Position numbers and translations under genes: made by a program. 64,000 bases of DNA, from the NCBI RefSeq assembly GCF_902635505.1, contig NC_045427.1, positions 58,244,539 through 58,308,538 on the forward strand, in the 5' to 3' direction. Under the pieces are notes generated by a model. That model was given only the letters and a program-made list of their open reading frames with translations. It had not been told where the DNA came from and did not search any database. Positions 41,201 to 45,984 of the stretch are shown here, in pieces; positions within the stretch are counted from its first letter, which is position 1, and each line of letters opens with the position of its first letter. The stretch is from Sarcophilus harrisii. Its lineage: Eukaryota; Chordata; Mammalia; Dasyuromorphia; Dasyuridae.

Positions 41201-44200
41201 AATTACAGTGGCCATTGCTAGATAGTGCTTTAAAGTTTATAAAGTTCTTCACCTGTGTTCTCACTTGATCCTACAAGTCCTATAAGAAATAGGTAGTACA
41301 GGTGGTATTACCTCCATTTTACTAATAGGAAGCTGAAGCTCAGAAAATCCCTTATCTGTGCTCACACAGGCAGGAAGAGATGAAGCTTTCACCTAGCCTT
41401 GTAAATTATTATCTATTTGTATAAGTGGTTTTCCTCCATTTACTGGATTGTAACTCCCTCAGAGTTTAAAATATACCTTATTTACCTTTGTCTCTCATAG
41501 CATTTAGTATAGGGCCTTCCACATACCTAGATGCCCAGTAAGTATTTGTTCTTTGAGTAAATAGCTATATGAACTGTATGAGCAACTTTTTTTTTTCAGA
41601 CTAAATGCAAGATATATCATATATATATATATAATATATATCATACCTCAGTTTTAGTATATGGGAGCCAGAGATTACTTGCAATCTTAAGGTCTTATAT
41701 TATACTAGAAAGATTATTAACCAAATTAGTCCTATTATTTATGGTTCCTGCTATGTAACATGATCCCATGTTCTAACTGCCTATTCTACTGGGACATGCT
41801 ATTTTAATTAACAGGTTTAACAAAAGAGTCTGTTATTGTACTTATGCCAGCTATCATATTTGACTCAAGAGGTTTAAGAAATGAATGCAGATTTAGATCA
41901 AGGTAGTTTTTAAAAATTCATTTAGGTGGTTGCCTTTTTTCCTTTGAGGAGATAAGCCCCGATATATTACCTCACTAAGAGCAAGAATGAGTTTTTGCAT
42001 ATGATGCTCATGTCCTGAAGCAGGACAGATCTTGCAGTGTGTGTAGTCTCGGAATGGGGAAGACCAGGCTTTGAATGTTGTGTCTCCTAGACTCTGGCTG
42101 GGTGACCTGGTAGGCCGCTGAAACCCTCAGCATTCCAGGCCACTGGATGAGATTCTGCATGTAGAATAAAGGCACAAAGAGCAGGGGTGGGGTTTCTTCA
42201 CCAGCTGTTCTCTCACTGCAATCAGAGGTGATCTCCAAGCCTGATTAGGCCTCTTGTGAGCATTATGGAGGATGTAAGAGTGAGTAGTGCTTATAAGAAG
42301 CTAAGGAGTAAATATAAGTTAGTTGCCAATTATTAATTTGCCTCTAAGTGGAAAATAATTTGCATTTATTTTTATTAGGAGTTTATAACTATCAAGTTGA
42401 AGATGATATAGGGAAATTGAAATCTTGCCTGACCAGCTTCCTTCAAGAATATGGTTTATCTGTAATGGTAAAAGATGATTATGTCCATGAATTGTAAGTA
42501 ATTTCTATTTTTAGTAAAAGTAGTAAAAATAATAACAAATTATTTTAATGACTTAAGTCTAACTTAAAGATGTTTTTCTTGGTGCTTATGTAGCTGTCGG
42601 TACGGAGCTGCTGAACCTCATACAATTGCAGCATTCTTGGGAGGTGAGTTTGGTGAAAAGAGCTCTCACCCTTTCATGTTCTATTTAGCTCCTTTCTGAG
42701 AAGTACTTAATCAAAAATTTTACGTTTTTAAAAACCTTTTGCCACATTAACCGAAGTAGAAAGTAGAACAAACCATCAGATGTTGTTTCTAGGGGATAGG
42801 TATTGGCTAAAGCCCTCTTCCAGTAGTTCCTCATGGTGTAGGGATGACACAGCATTCCTGAAGGTTTTGCCATATAATCTCTGACAGGCCTTGCTAAACT
42901 GGAAAGAAAGGCCTAGTGAGAGACCACTCACCTCATTTAGAAATGGCTCATCTTCTGACACACTTAGGTCTACATTATGCATTATGATCAGGGAATACCC
43001 ATACCAGTGAAATCAGACATCTTTCAAGTATGTAAGTAGTGGATGTGATAGCTGAAACTTATATTATCTTCTCTGAATTTTAATAGTCATCATTAAAACT
43101 TAATGAAAAGAACATACATCTTATATAGAGAGAATTCTAAAATAAAATATTTTAGACTTAATTTCTTTCTTTGAGATTATTATATTATATATTATAATAT
43201 CTATTATAATTACAAATAGTAATATAAATATATATAATAGATATTATATTATAATCATGTAATTTAAGTAATTACCTTAAAAAGATTTCTTTTAAAAAGA
43301 ATGTTAAATAGGATTATTTTGTAAGTAAAGAATTGAACTACATCCCAACTAAAACCAAATTTTAAATATTTTTTCGCAGACAAAAATTGAAACCAAACAA
43401 ATTATTTTTAATGCAGTGAAGGAGATTTGAAGAAATAGATAAAATAATGCAAAATATCTAGTAATTTGTAAGGTAAATTTTATAACTAGTTTTCTAAGTG
43501 TAGTTTCCAAAGCCTTTGACATGAGAATTTTTATTTTTTAAATCATGAATTTAAACCCAAAAAATTGTTATTCTTACCTAATAGAAAAATTACCTTCATT
43601 TTAATGTGAACCCCCCCTTCCCAACTCTGAGACTCTAGTCCCAAAACATCTTGCTAATTTGGTTTTTTAAAAAGCCTCCTTGAGTTTTATCCCTCTTTTC
43701 TGGTTAGGTCAGCCTATTAAGATTAAACCCCTTGGGATACAGAAGTTTAGGGAAGTTGTGCTATACTAAAATTTTGGTCTTATTCAGTAGTCACAAATTG
43801 GGCAGCTAGGTACCATAGTGCACAGAGTACTCATCCTGGAGTCAGGAGTACTCTTCTTCCTGAGTTCAAATCTGGCCTCAGACACTTACTGTGAGAGCCT
43901 GGGCAAGTCACTTTTTCCTGTTTGCCTCAGTTTCTTCATCTGACAATGAGCTGGCAAACCAGAATTGCACGTGACTGAAAAAAAAATCACCACAAATAAA
44001 AACTGATTGTTTGGCAGAGCTGGCCAGTCAGCAAGGAAAACTAGTTGAATCATAGTTGATAGCAGGTAGTTACCTTCCTTCTTTGCACCTGAAATGAAAC
44101 TGAAACTTAAATATGATTTGCTTGTGTTTCCATTTTCATTCTATATAATTGTGTCGTGAATCTATCTCCGAAGGTGAAGCTTTGTTCAGAATAGTCAGTG

Positions 44201-45318
44201 AGGTAGAAATTTTTTTTTGAGTGGACTTTTAAGAAGTAGTCAAAGCAGTTTTGCAGTATTTCAGATAGAAAAAAAAGGTGTAAGCCTCTGTTTAACTATC
44301 TGCCTTCCTGATTAGAAGTGCATATTATTTAGAGAAAAAAAGTCCCATCTTTCCCTTCCCATGTACTTGCTCCCCCACCCCCACCCCCACAATCACCATT
44401 TACTGGAGCACGGAGACAGTTGCTAATCACCAACTACTGGGCAACTTGTGTATACACACACACACACACACACACATACAGAGTTCATATACATACATAT
44501 TTAGTGTGTATACATATACATATTTGTATTTATTTGTGTGTGTGTATATATATGTACATACATATATATATATACACACACACATAATAACAGGCGTACA
44601 TATGTATGTATATGTGAACATAGACACATATTTAGTATGGGGGCACCGAGAAGCTAAGTGACTTGCTTAGGATCACAAAGATATGTCAGAAATGTGACTT
44701 AGGAGGCACTAGATGGGTGCAGTAGAGAGAGTACCAGCCCTGAAGTCAGGAGGACCTGAGTTCAAATCTGGCCTCAGACACTTAACACTTCCTAGCTGTG
44801 TGACCCTGGGCAAGTCACTTAACCCCAACTGCCTCGGGGGGAAGAGGGGGAGGGGGAGGGAGAAAGAAAAAAGAATTTGATTTAAACCTAGGTCTTCCTT
44901 ACTCAGAGGCTAGTACTATATCCGTTAGACCACACTGTCTCTCTGTTGATCATATTTAGAAAAATATGTACTTTTTAACTTATTCTTTTTAAGACATGAT
45001 CTATATAGAATAGCATATAAAGAATTGTTCTTCCCCCAAAAAAAATTGTTCCCCTATTTTTATATGGAAATATAAAAAGTCTGGCATCTTAGGACTATTT
45101 AGGAAGTGCTTAAAAATTAATTTGATGGAGTTTGATGGAATTCTTTAATTTTTATGCAACTATTGTGAACTGTTTAAAGCATTTACTTTTCTAATTTTTC
45201 TTTCATAGGAGCTGCTGCTCAGGAGGTTATCAAAATAATTACCAAGCAGTTTGTAATTTTTAATAATACTTATATTTACAGTGGCATGTCACAAACCTCA
45301 GCAACTTTTCAATTGTAG
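1536..45318 (+). CDS. NAE1: NEDD8-activating enzyme E1 regulatory subunit, complete 20-exon CDS (span)
   Basis: NAE1 (APPBP1) pairs with UBA3 to form the E1 that adenylates NEDD8 and starts cullin neddylation. NAE1 supplies part of the adenylation fold but, as known for the family, no catalytic cysteine. The joined exons total 1611 nt, giving 536 residues against 534 as I recall for human; the two extra residues are near the N-terminus ([20 protein letters not shown]). Visible landmarks are [15 protein letters not shown] (20-34), the ThiF-like strand and acidic turn [17 protein letters not shown] (62-78), [15 protein letters not shown] (157-171), the middle helical region (about 210-400) and the C-terminal E1 signature [15 protein letters not shown]. 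All 19 introns are GT-AG with matching phases. No break was found. Intron 1 is 7.4 kb and intron 11 is 8.2 kb. The identification rests on near-identity to the human protein recalled from memory. Confidence 0.98.
1795..3480 (+). repeat. 45-bp minisatellite in NAE1 intron 1, about 37 units
   Basis: A head-to-tail array starts about 200 bp after exon 1. The typical unit runs from GCCTCAGAGCATCACTGAGT through GCATTGAGTGCCGGTACAGA to GAGAG (45 bases). Units differ at a few sites (CTGAGTGCACTG or CTGAGAGCACTG; GGTACAG or GGTGCAG; CTCAGAG or CTCGGAG) and some are shortened. A variant containing CTTCGGATCATTGCATGTCA or a close form recurs near 1895, 2145, 2435 and 3030, which suggests a higher-order block. 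The period is 15 codons, so several frames on both strands stay open for hundreds of bases. I regard these as non-coding. Degenerate units continue to about 3530. Confidence 0.95.
3530..4836. other. Intron 1 sequence, mostly unassigned
   Basis: About 3990-4135 looks like an antisense MIR (aagaaactgatgctcacaga is the typical tail half). A short GATA run lies at 4517-4535. I recognise nothing else. Confidence 0.5.
4837..8480 (-). mobile_element. L2 LINE remnant, split by an L1-derived insertion
   Basis: L2 in the minus direction occupies 4837-5451 and resumes at about 7630-8480. The low-coordinate end carries the L2 tail (tctttattgaatatctgctc). The minus strand near 7810-7830 encodes a GIPKGSVLG-like motif, the CR1/L2 reverse-transcriptase signature, followed by MGDLISLHN. 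The frame is decayed throughout. Confidence 0.85.
5452..7618 (+). mobile_element. L1-derived (HAL1-like) element inserted in L2
   Basis: This sense-strand element has an ORF1-like start near 5960 ([19 protein letters not shown]) and an L1-like 3' end (about 7100-7400, including AAGCAGAGTGAAATGAGAAG). It has no recognisable reverse transcriptase, so it resembles a half-L1. It ends in an A/T-rich tail. The flanks GAAGGCTATTGG (5440) and GAAGGTTATTAG (7618) are a diverged 12-bp target-site duplication. Confidence 0.7.
8480..8954. other. End of intron 1, no recognised repeat
   Basis: AT-rich intronic sequence up to the exon 2 acceptor. I see no gene or clear mobile element in it. Confidence 0.4.
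8955..9058 (+). CDS. NAE1: NAE1 coding exon 2
   Basis: Codes for residues 20-54 ([16 protein letters not shown]... to NLVLP) and leaves one base for the next codon. Acceptor TTTTATAG, donor GTAATG. Confidence 0.97.
9177..9237 (+). CDS. NAE1: NAE1 coding exon 3
   Basis: Codes for [20 protein letters not shown] (residues 55-74), the nucleotide-binding strand and acidic turn of the ThiF-like fold. Acceptor CCAAAG, donor GTAAGT. Confidence 0.97.
9910..12330 (+). mobile_element. RTE-like non-LTR retrotransposon remnant
   Basis: The frame at 9939-10232 encodes [20 protein letters not shown] and later [17 protein letters not shown], which resemble the AP-endonuclease start of RTE-type LINEs. Later parts (about 10800-11430 and 11880-12310) look like decayed body sequence of the same element. 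An L2 fragment splits it at 10338-10640. I assign the family with limited confidence. Confidence 0.45.
10338..10640 (-). mobile_element. L2 3'-end fragment
   Basis: Starts with AACATTTAATTACCTGCTCT and CTGCACTGTGCTGGCTGCTG, the antisense L2 tail. It continues into TAGGGATTGGGAAAGGCTTC, typical of L2 3' sequence. Confidence 0.75.
12537..12660 (-). mobile_element. L2 3'-end fragment
   Basis: Antisense L2 tail (ATTTATGAAGCACTTACTAC and later CCCTGCCCTCAACAAGTTTA). Confidence 0.7.
12981..13187 (-). mobile_element. L1 3'-end insertion
   Basis: A T-run leads into ATTTAATAGCCTTTTATTTA, the reverse complement of this marsupial L1's 3' end. About 205 bp survive. ATTACTACTATT before and ATTACTATTTT after look like the target-site duplication. 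Confidence 0.85.
13200..14071. other. Intron 3, AT-rich unassigned sequence
   Basis: I see no gene, and no repeat family that I can name, between the L1 tail and exon 4. Confidence 0.4.
14072..14102 (+). CDS. NAE1: NAE1 coding exon 4 (31-nt microexon)
   Basis: Only 31 nt long. It completes an Asn codon and encodes [10 protein letters not shown] (to residue 85). Acceptor ATCTTTAG, donor GTAATA. The reading frame and the family sequence require it. Confidence 0.95.
14990..15145 (-). mobile_element. MIR-type SINE relic
   Basis: Antisense MIR core (CATTTTACAGATAAGGAAAC then TTACCCAGTGACTGAGCAGA). Confidence 0.6.
15333..15404 (+). CDS. NAE1: NAE1 coding exon 5
   Basis: Encodes residues 86-109, [20 protein letters not shown] through FVEE. 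Both borders fall between codons. The acceptor is purine-rich (TTGAGAAAG) and looks weak. The donor is GTGTGT, also weaker than the others. Confidence 0.95.
15800..15879 (+). CDS. NAE1: NAE1 coding exon 6
   Basis: Encodes residues 110-135 ([20 protein letters not shown] and on to LPE) plus two bases. Acceptor CTATTTAG, donor GTACAT. Confidence 0.96.
16214..16378 (+). repeat. Direct intronic repeat, copy A (upstream of exon 7)
   Basis: Matches 17069-17233 over about 165 bp with scattered differences and small indels. Shared blocks include TTTATAAATATTTCTTA, GTTATAATAATGATAGA, TTTTCAAGCAATACT and GGATATATATTTGTTTTGA. Confidence 0.9.
16450..16760 (-). mobile_element. L2 3'-end fragment
   Basis: Antisense L2: TAAGCACCTACTCTGTGCCA, then CAGTTCCTGCCCTCGAGGAG and GGGTTTGGGAAAGGC. 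Confidence 0.85.
16872..16981 (+). CDS. NAE1: NAE1 coding exon 7
   Basis: Encodes residues 136-172, including [20 protein letters not shown] and [12 protein letters not shown]. Acceptor TTTTGCAG, donor GTAAGA. It lies between two direct intronic repeats (see findings). Confidence 0.97.
17069..17233 (+). repeat. Direct intronic repeat, copy B (downstream of exon 7)
   Basis: Second copy of the block described at 16214. A SINE follows it directly. The two copies bracket exon 7 about 855 bp apart. Confidence 0.9.
17236..17388 (-). mobile_element. tRNA-derived marsupial SINE (Mar1/WSINE1 type)
   Basis: Poly-T start, then GGATTTGAACTCCTGACTCC and CCATCCAGCTGCT, the reversed SINE head with its B box. 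The flanks TATAAGTCTT and TATAAATCTT look like a target-site duplication. Confidence 0.85.
17640..17935. mobile_element. Two adjacent MIR-type SINE relics
   Basis: 17650-17770 reads as sense MIR (TTGGGCAAGTCATTTTTCCT). 17800-17935 reads as antisense MIR (AAATGACTTGCCAGAGCCCT, then GAGCTAGGATTTGAATCTCG). They directly precede exon 8. Confidence 0.6.
18023..18132 (+). CDS. NAE1: NAE1 coding exon 8
   Basis: Encodes residues 173-209, [20 protein letters not shown] through YDLDHMEKK. Acceptor TTTCACAG, donor GTGGGC. Confidence 0.97.
18420..18775 (+). mobile_element. L2 3' region
   Basis: Sense L2 3' UTR: TTAGCTCAGATTCTACCCCT and later GTGCTTAGTAAATATTTGCT. Confidence 0.75.
19090..19784 (-). mobile_element. 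Young 5'-truncated L1 in L2
   Basis: T-run, then the L1 3' end (AATAGCCTTTTATTTACAGG), then the ORF2 C-terminus on the minus strand ([20 protein letters not shown]). The 16-bp duplication CTTGAGCTGAGTCTTT stands exactly at both ends (19074-19089 and 19785-19800), so the copy is fairly recent. Confidence 0.95.
20885..21068 (-). mobile_element. L1 fragment in L2
   Basis: Matches other antisense L1 copies (GAGATGGTAAACAATTTGAT, ATAGGTTATATATGTGCAGT). L2 resumes on the far side. Confidence 0.7.
21647..21709 (+). CDS. NAE1: NAE1 coding exon 9
   Basis: Encodes residues 210-230, [20 protein letters not shown] plus D. Acceptor TTCTCAG, donor GTAAGT. Both borders fall between codons. Confidence 0.97.
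22028..22178 (+). repeat. 81-bp tandem duplication before exon 10
   Basis: Two diverged units start at 22028 and 22109 (TTAAAAGGTATAAACTCTAG and TTAAAAGGTGTAAATTTTAG). Both run to ATAACCATGCTCATGAGGCT or its variant and the following T-rich stretch. The second unit's T-rich end serves as the exon 10 polypyrimidine tract. Confidence 0.85.
22190..22253 (+). CDS. NAE1: NAE1 coding exon 10
   Basis: Encodes residues 231-251, [20 protein letters not shown] plus Q. Acceptor ACTTTAG, donor GTAATG. Its acceptor sits 12 bases beyond a local tandem duplication. Confidence 0.97.
22440..22583 (-). mobile_element. Short L1 3'-region insertion
   Basis: Antisense L1 tail (CTATTTTTTCCCAACTACAT). TAAGATCCATTTTT occurs at both borders, consistent with a target-site duplication. 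Confidence 0.8.
22673..22764 (+). CDS. NAE1: NAE1 coding exon 11
   Basis: Encodes residues 252-282, [20 protein letters not shown] through NTALSTTQ. Acceptor CAAACAG, donor GTATTG. Confidence 0.97.
23224..25298 (-). mobile_element. L1-derived (HAL1-like) element
   Basis: About 24290-24350 is the reverse complement of the ORF1 part of the element at 5452 (CTAGGAATTCTTGTTGGACT against AACTAGAATTCCTAGAAG). The high-coordinate end (GCCATCTCCTCTTTGCCC) looks like an L1 5' end in reverse. No reverse transcriptase is seen. Confidence 0.6.
23908..24054 (-). mobile_element. tRNA-derived marsupial SINE
   Basis: Antisense copy: GTGACTTGCCCAGGGTCACA, then GATTTGAACTCAGGTCCTCC and GCGCCACCTAGCTGCCCC. 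The SINE head with its B box is well preserved. CACCCATTCATTTTTT stands on both sides as the target-site duplication. Confidence 0.95.
25375..25565 (-). mobile_element. MIR-type SINE relic
   Basis: Antisense MIR: TTTATAAAGCACTTTCTTAT, then CATTACACAGTTAGTCAATG and CAGTAAGTGGGCCCACATCT. Confidence 0.6.
25575..26285 (-). mobile_element. Older L1 3' half
   Basis: The minus strand encodes [20 protein letters not shown], matching L1 ORF2 near 62.9 kb. It is much more diverged than the younger copies. Confidence 0.85.
26735..26865 (+). mobile_element. L2 3' end
   Basis: Sense L2 terminus: AAACTCCTTGAGGGCATGGA, then GGGTGCTTAATAAATGTTTA. Confidence 0.9.
26866..27699. other. Intron 11 sequence without a named element
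   Basis: Unassigned apart from a possible MIR fragment near 27490-27620 (ACACATGAGGAAACTAGATG). No gene is seen. Confidence 0.4.
27700..28035 (+). mobile_element. Marsupial interspersed repeat sharing a family with 45612-45815
   Basis: The second half (GGCCATTAGACTCAGATGGC, GGCCCTCCCTCACTGCAGTC, CTTCCCTGATGTCATGAGCC) matches the copy downstream of NAE1. It ends in an A-rich ACAAAACAGCAA tail, as SINEs do. I do not name the family. Confidence 0.7.
28145..28315 (+). mobile_element. MIR-type SINE relic
   Basis: Sense MIR tail half: AATCTTAGGCAAGTTTTT, then CCCATATGTAAAATGGAAGG. Confidence 0.55.
28368..28399. repeat. (CA)n microsatellite
   Basis: About 15 CA units. Confidence 0.95.
28870..29545 (-). 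mobile_element. Older L1 3' half
   Basis: Antisense L1 landmarks are TATACCACAACTTGTTCACC and TTAATGGGCATCCCCCTCAG, in the same order as in younger copies. It ends at a simple repeat. Confidence 0.75.
29547..29650. repeat. (TC)n then (TG)n simple repeat
   Basis: An interrupted CT run of about 88 bp is followed by a short GT run. Its open frame (Ser-Leu repeat) is not a gene. Confidence 0.95.
29990..30345 (+). mobile_element. L2 3' region
   Basis: Sense L2: ATATCTAGAATGCACTCCCT, AGGTTTAGCTCAAATAAGAG, GAAATCTTCTCTAATCTACC, then the AATAAATG tail. Confidence 0.8.
30413..30535 (-). mobile_element. L2 3'-end fragment
   Basis: Antisense tail: GCATTTATTAAATGCCAGCT, then GTGCTAGGTATTTTTCTGGG. Confidence 0.75.
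30700..30860 (-). mobile_element. MIR-family SINE relic
   Basis: CATTTTACAGAACAGGAAAC, then ACTTGCACAAGTTGCAAAAT: antisense MIR-type core just ahead of exon 12. Confidence 0.6.
30923..30982 (+). CDS. NAE1: NAE1 coding exon 12
   Basis: Encodes residues 283-302, [20 protein letters not shown]. Acceptor TTTCTAG, donor GTAATAAG. A 70-bp L1 tail begins 15 nt beyond the donor. Confidence 0.97.
30997..31066 (-). mobile_element. 70-bp L1 tail beside the exon 12 donor
   Basis: T-run, then AAATTAAAGTTTTTTATTTT, the reverse complement of an L1 3' end, cut off after about 70 bp. The flanks AATAAGATTCTT (30985) and AATAAGAGTCTT (31067) are a 12-bp target-site duplication with one difference. The left copy includes bases +3 to +8 of the donor. 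Confidence 0.9.
31163..31296 (+). CDS. NAE1: NAE1 coding exon 13
   Basis: Encodes residues 303-346, [20 protein letters not shown] through KFIKLQN, plus two bases. Acceptor GCTTATAG, donor GTAAGT. The longest coding exon. Confidence 0.97.
31736..31780. repeat. (TC)n microsatellite
   Basis: An uninterrupted CT run of about 45 bp that abuts the poly-T end of the next SINE. Confidence 0.95.
31781..31916 (-). mobile_element. tRNA-derived marsupial SINE
   Basis: Poly-T, then AGTGACTTGCCTGGGGGTCA, GATTTGAACTCAGACCCTCC and CATCTAGTTGCCCC. Confidence 0.85.
32010..32300 (-). mobile_element. Old L1 fragment
   Basis: Resembles the diverged antisense L1 at 28.9 kb (AACAAATATGTATAATCAGT, CTTGAGTTCATTACCTCTCT). 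Family placement is moderate. Confidence 0.5.
32400..32580 (-). mobile_element. MIR-type SINE relic
   Basis: TTTTTACAGATGAATCAGGC, then TAACTTGCCAAAGGTCCTGG: decayed antisense MIR pattern. Confidence 0.5.
32757..32832 (+). CDS. NAE1: NAE1 coding exon 14
   Basis: Completes Ile347 and encodes [25 protein letters not shown] (to residue 372). Acceptor TTTTCCAG, donor GTAAGT. Confidence 0.97.
33003..33042 (+). CDS. NAE1: NAE1 coding exon 15 (40 nt)
   Basis: Encodes [13 protein letters not shown] (residues 373-385) plus the first base of a Cys codon. Acceptor TTTTTACAG, donor GTAAGT. Confidence 0.96.
33050..34005. other. Intron 15, unassigned AT-rich sequence
   Basis: Contains short repeated ATTAATTGATTAATAAATAC-type blocks (33255-33335). 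No gene or named repeat is recognised. Confidence 0.4.
34177..34350 (+). repeat. 87-bp tandem duplication
   Basis: Units begin at 34177 and 34264 (both GCAAAATGAATGTTATATTA). They share AATAAAACT, TTAAAAGCAG and AAGAAGAGACTA, with about ten differences. Confidence 0.9.
34500..36690 (+). mobile_element. CR1/L3-like LINE remnant, split by L1
   Basis: The sense strand carries GGATTACTAGACTAGTAGAT and TTTATGTTTTAGCAAAGG (34885-34938), then AAGAAGAGTCATCATTAAGT, GATGTGGATGGCACAGTTAT and AGCTGGAAGAGATAGCTGAC (35830-35990). This is the order of reverse-transcriptase-region sequence in CR1-type LINEs. The frame is decayed. A short L2-like piece lies near 34780-34835. Confidence 0.65.
34938..35728 (-). 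mobile_element. L1 insertion in the CR1/L3-like element
   Basis: Starts with a T-rich L1 3' end. The minus strand encodes [20 protein letters not shown] and [20 protein letters not shown], parts of ORF2. It contains a run of 54 A at 35162-35215. Confidence 0.85.
36785..37045 (+). mobile_element. MIR-family SINE, nearly complete
   Basis: GTGCAGTGGTTAGAGCACTA (tRNA-like head), then AGTTTCCTCATTTGTAAAAT and TTGTGAGGATAAATTTATAT, the sense MIR order. Confidence 0.8.
37055..37260 (+). mobile_element. MIR-type SINE relic
   Basis: CCTTTGTATCATTTGTAAAA and the AAGGGTATGGAG block follow the sense MIR pattern, with strong divergence. Confidence 0.45.
37261..38249. other. Intron 15, unassigned
   Basis: No gene or clear repeat apart from a possible short retroelement end at 38000-38100. 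A C-run lies near 37590. Confidence 0.4.
38250..38336 (+). CDS. NAE1: NAE1 coding exon 16
   Basis: Encodes residues 386-414, [20 protein letters not shown] through NKDEI, plus one base. Acceptor GTATTTAG, donor GTGAGT. Confidence 0.97.
38975..39125 (-). mobile_element. L1 3'-end fragment
   Basis: AAAAATTAAAGCTTTTTATT then AAGTAATCCAATATATGTTA, matching the L1 at 52.3 kb. Confidence 0.8.
39285..39420 (-). mobile_element. L2 3'-end fragment
   Basis: Antisense tail: GTTGAATGTCCATCATATGC, then CAGGTGCTATGCCAGGCATT. The next L1 interrupts it. Confidence 0.75.
39436..40005 (-). mobile_element. Young 5'-truncated L1
   Basis: AATTTAATAGCCTTTAATTT begins the reversed 3' end and the ORF2 C-terminus follows. 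AAAAAGAAGCCTTTT stands perfectly at both ends (39421-39435 and 40006-40020). Confidence 0.95.
40050..40215 (-). mobile_element. L1 3'-region fragment
   Basis: TTTTTAGTTACATGTAAAGA, then TTTTGAATTCCAGATTTTCC, typical of this window's older antisense L1 copies. Confidence 0.65.
40335..40495 (+). mobile_element. MIR-type SINE relic
   Basis: GGAAAGAAGGCTTGGCTTTG, then CTTAATCTGAAAATGGATTT: decayed sense MIR pattern. Confidence 0.5.
40692..40784 (+). CDS. NAE1: NAE1 coding exon 17
   Basis: Encodes residues 415-445, [20 protein letters not shown] through KQYGRYP, plus one base. Acceptor CTTTTTTAG, donor GTAATC. Confidence 0.97.
41205..41575. mobile_element. Antisense MIR relic followed by sense L2 3' end
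   Basis: 41205-41395 has TTTAAAGTTTATAAAGTTCT and CCTCCATTTTACTAATAGGA (antisense MIR). 41440-41575 has GGATTGTAACTCCCTCAGAG and GATGCCCAGTAAGTATTTGT (sense L2). Confidence 0.6.
42379..42493 (+). CDS. NAE1: NAE1 coding exon 18
   Basis: Encodes residues 446-483, [20 protein letters not shown] through DDYVHE, plus two bases. Acceptor TTTATTAG, donor GTAAGT. Confidence 0.97.
42594..42643 (+). CDS. NAE1: NAE1 coding exon 19
   Basis: Completes Phe484 and encodes [16 protein letters not shown] (to residue 500), the start of the C-terminal E1 signature. Acceptor CTTATGTAG, donor GTGAGT. Confidence 0.97.
42650..43795. other. Intron 19, unassigned AT-rich sequence
   Basis: No gene is seen. A nearly palindromic AT stretch lies at 43171-43258. 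Confidence 0.4.
43800..43990 (+). mobile_element. tRNA-derived marsupial SINE
   Basis: GGGCAGCTAGGTACCATAGT, GAGTTCAAATCTGGCCTCAG, then CTGGGCAAGTCACTTTTTCC and an A-rich end. Older than the copy at 44.7 kb. Confidence 0.9.
44449..44590. repeat. Compound CA/TG/TA simple repeat
   Basis: Alternating CA, TG and TA runs. Open frames here are simple-sequence artefacts. Confidence 0.9.
44702..44870 (+). mobile_element. tRNA-derived marsupial SINE
   Basis: ACCAGCCCTGAAGTCAGGAG, GAGTTCAAATCTGGCCTCAG and CTAGCTGTGTGACCCTGGGC closely follow the family consensus. It ends in a G/A-rich tail. Confidence 0.95.
45209..45318 (+). CDS. NAE1: NAE1 coding exon 20 with stop
   Basis: Encodes [20 protein letters not shown] through [12 protein letters not shown], then TAG at 45316-45318. 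Acceptor TTTCATAG. The GAAAQEVIK core is the conserved E1 crossover motif. Confidence 0.97.
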
Positions 45319-45475
45319 AAAAATTACAGTATGTTAACAGCATGCTAATGCTTAAAACTGTAATTGCCTTCAAGTTTTGTTAAGTTCTGTATAATTCTAA
45401 TACAGGGCTGCTAAATTGTTTCCTTAATAAACATTAAAAATGATTTTTTAAAAAATATTGTGTCATTCGTGTTTA
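45319..45475 (+). terminator. NAE1: NAE1 3' UTR and polyadenylation signal
   Basis: A short 3' UTR follows the stop. AATAAA at 45426-45431 is followed by a GT-rich stretch (TTGTGTCATTCGTGTTT, 45459-45475), so cleavage probably falls near 45445-45458. A second AATAAA about 110 bases on could serve as an alternative. Confidence 0.8.
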
Positions 45476-45611
45476 TTTTGAAGGGGAACAGTAGTACAGC
45501 TATCATTTCTTGTATTTATGTTGAATTTAATTCAATAAATGCCTTATAGTATTTGTAAGTTGTTAACTATAATCACCCATAATCTCTTTTAATAAACTGA
45601 AATGTGTTGAA

Positions 45612-45815
45612 GATTTTAGCCAGGCTCTCCCATTTCAGTCAGGACCATATCCAGTTGTTTTGATCTATAATTGGCCACTGGATCCAGATGGCTCTGGAGA
45701 GGAAAGTAAGGCAGATAACCTTTCCCAGCCCTCCCTCACTGAACTCCAACTCACATATCATGACACTACCTTCCTGATGTCACAGTCTCTTTGAGAACAA
45801 AAGAAAAAAGAGTAA
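45612..45815 (+). mobile_element. Marsupial interspersed repeat (same family as 27700)
   Basis: CCACTGGATCCAGATGGCTC, CCAGCCCTCCCTCACTGAAC and CTTCCTGATGTCACAGTCTC match the intron 11 copy. It starts about 170 bp beyond the NAE1 polyadenylation signal. Confidence 0.7.
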
Positions 45816-45984
45816 TAAACTAAAAAGAGTTCATAGAATGTTAAAGCTTTAAAGAATCTTAGAAGCCAATCAGTCTAACCTCAGTCTCTAACCTCCTCAT
45901 TTTGTGGATAAGGACACTAAACCATCCTTGATCCCAGACTCTCCTCCCCTTTTCTTTGGTGATCCTTGTTCCATCAATCATCTC

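Noticed and set aside
44702-44775. tRNA gene suggested by a tRNA-like head
   Set aside because: It is the 5' part of a tRNA-derived SINE, with the shared SINE body and tail following. The same applies to the other SINE copies.
45530-45545. Second AATAAA as the main NAE1 polyadenylation signal
   Set aside because: The first signal at 45426 already has a good GT-rich downstream element. The second may be an alternative only.
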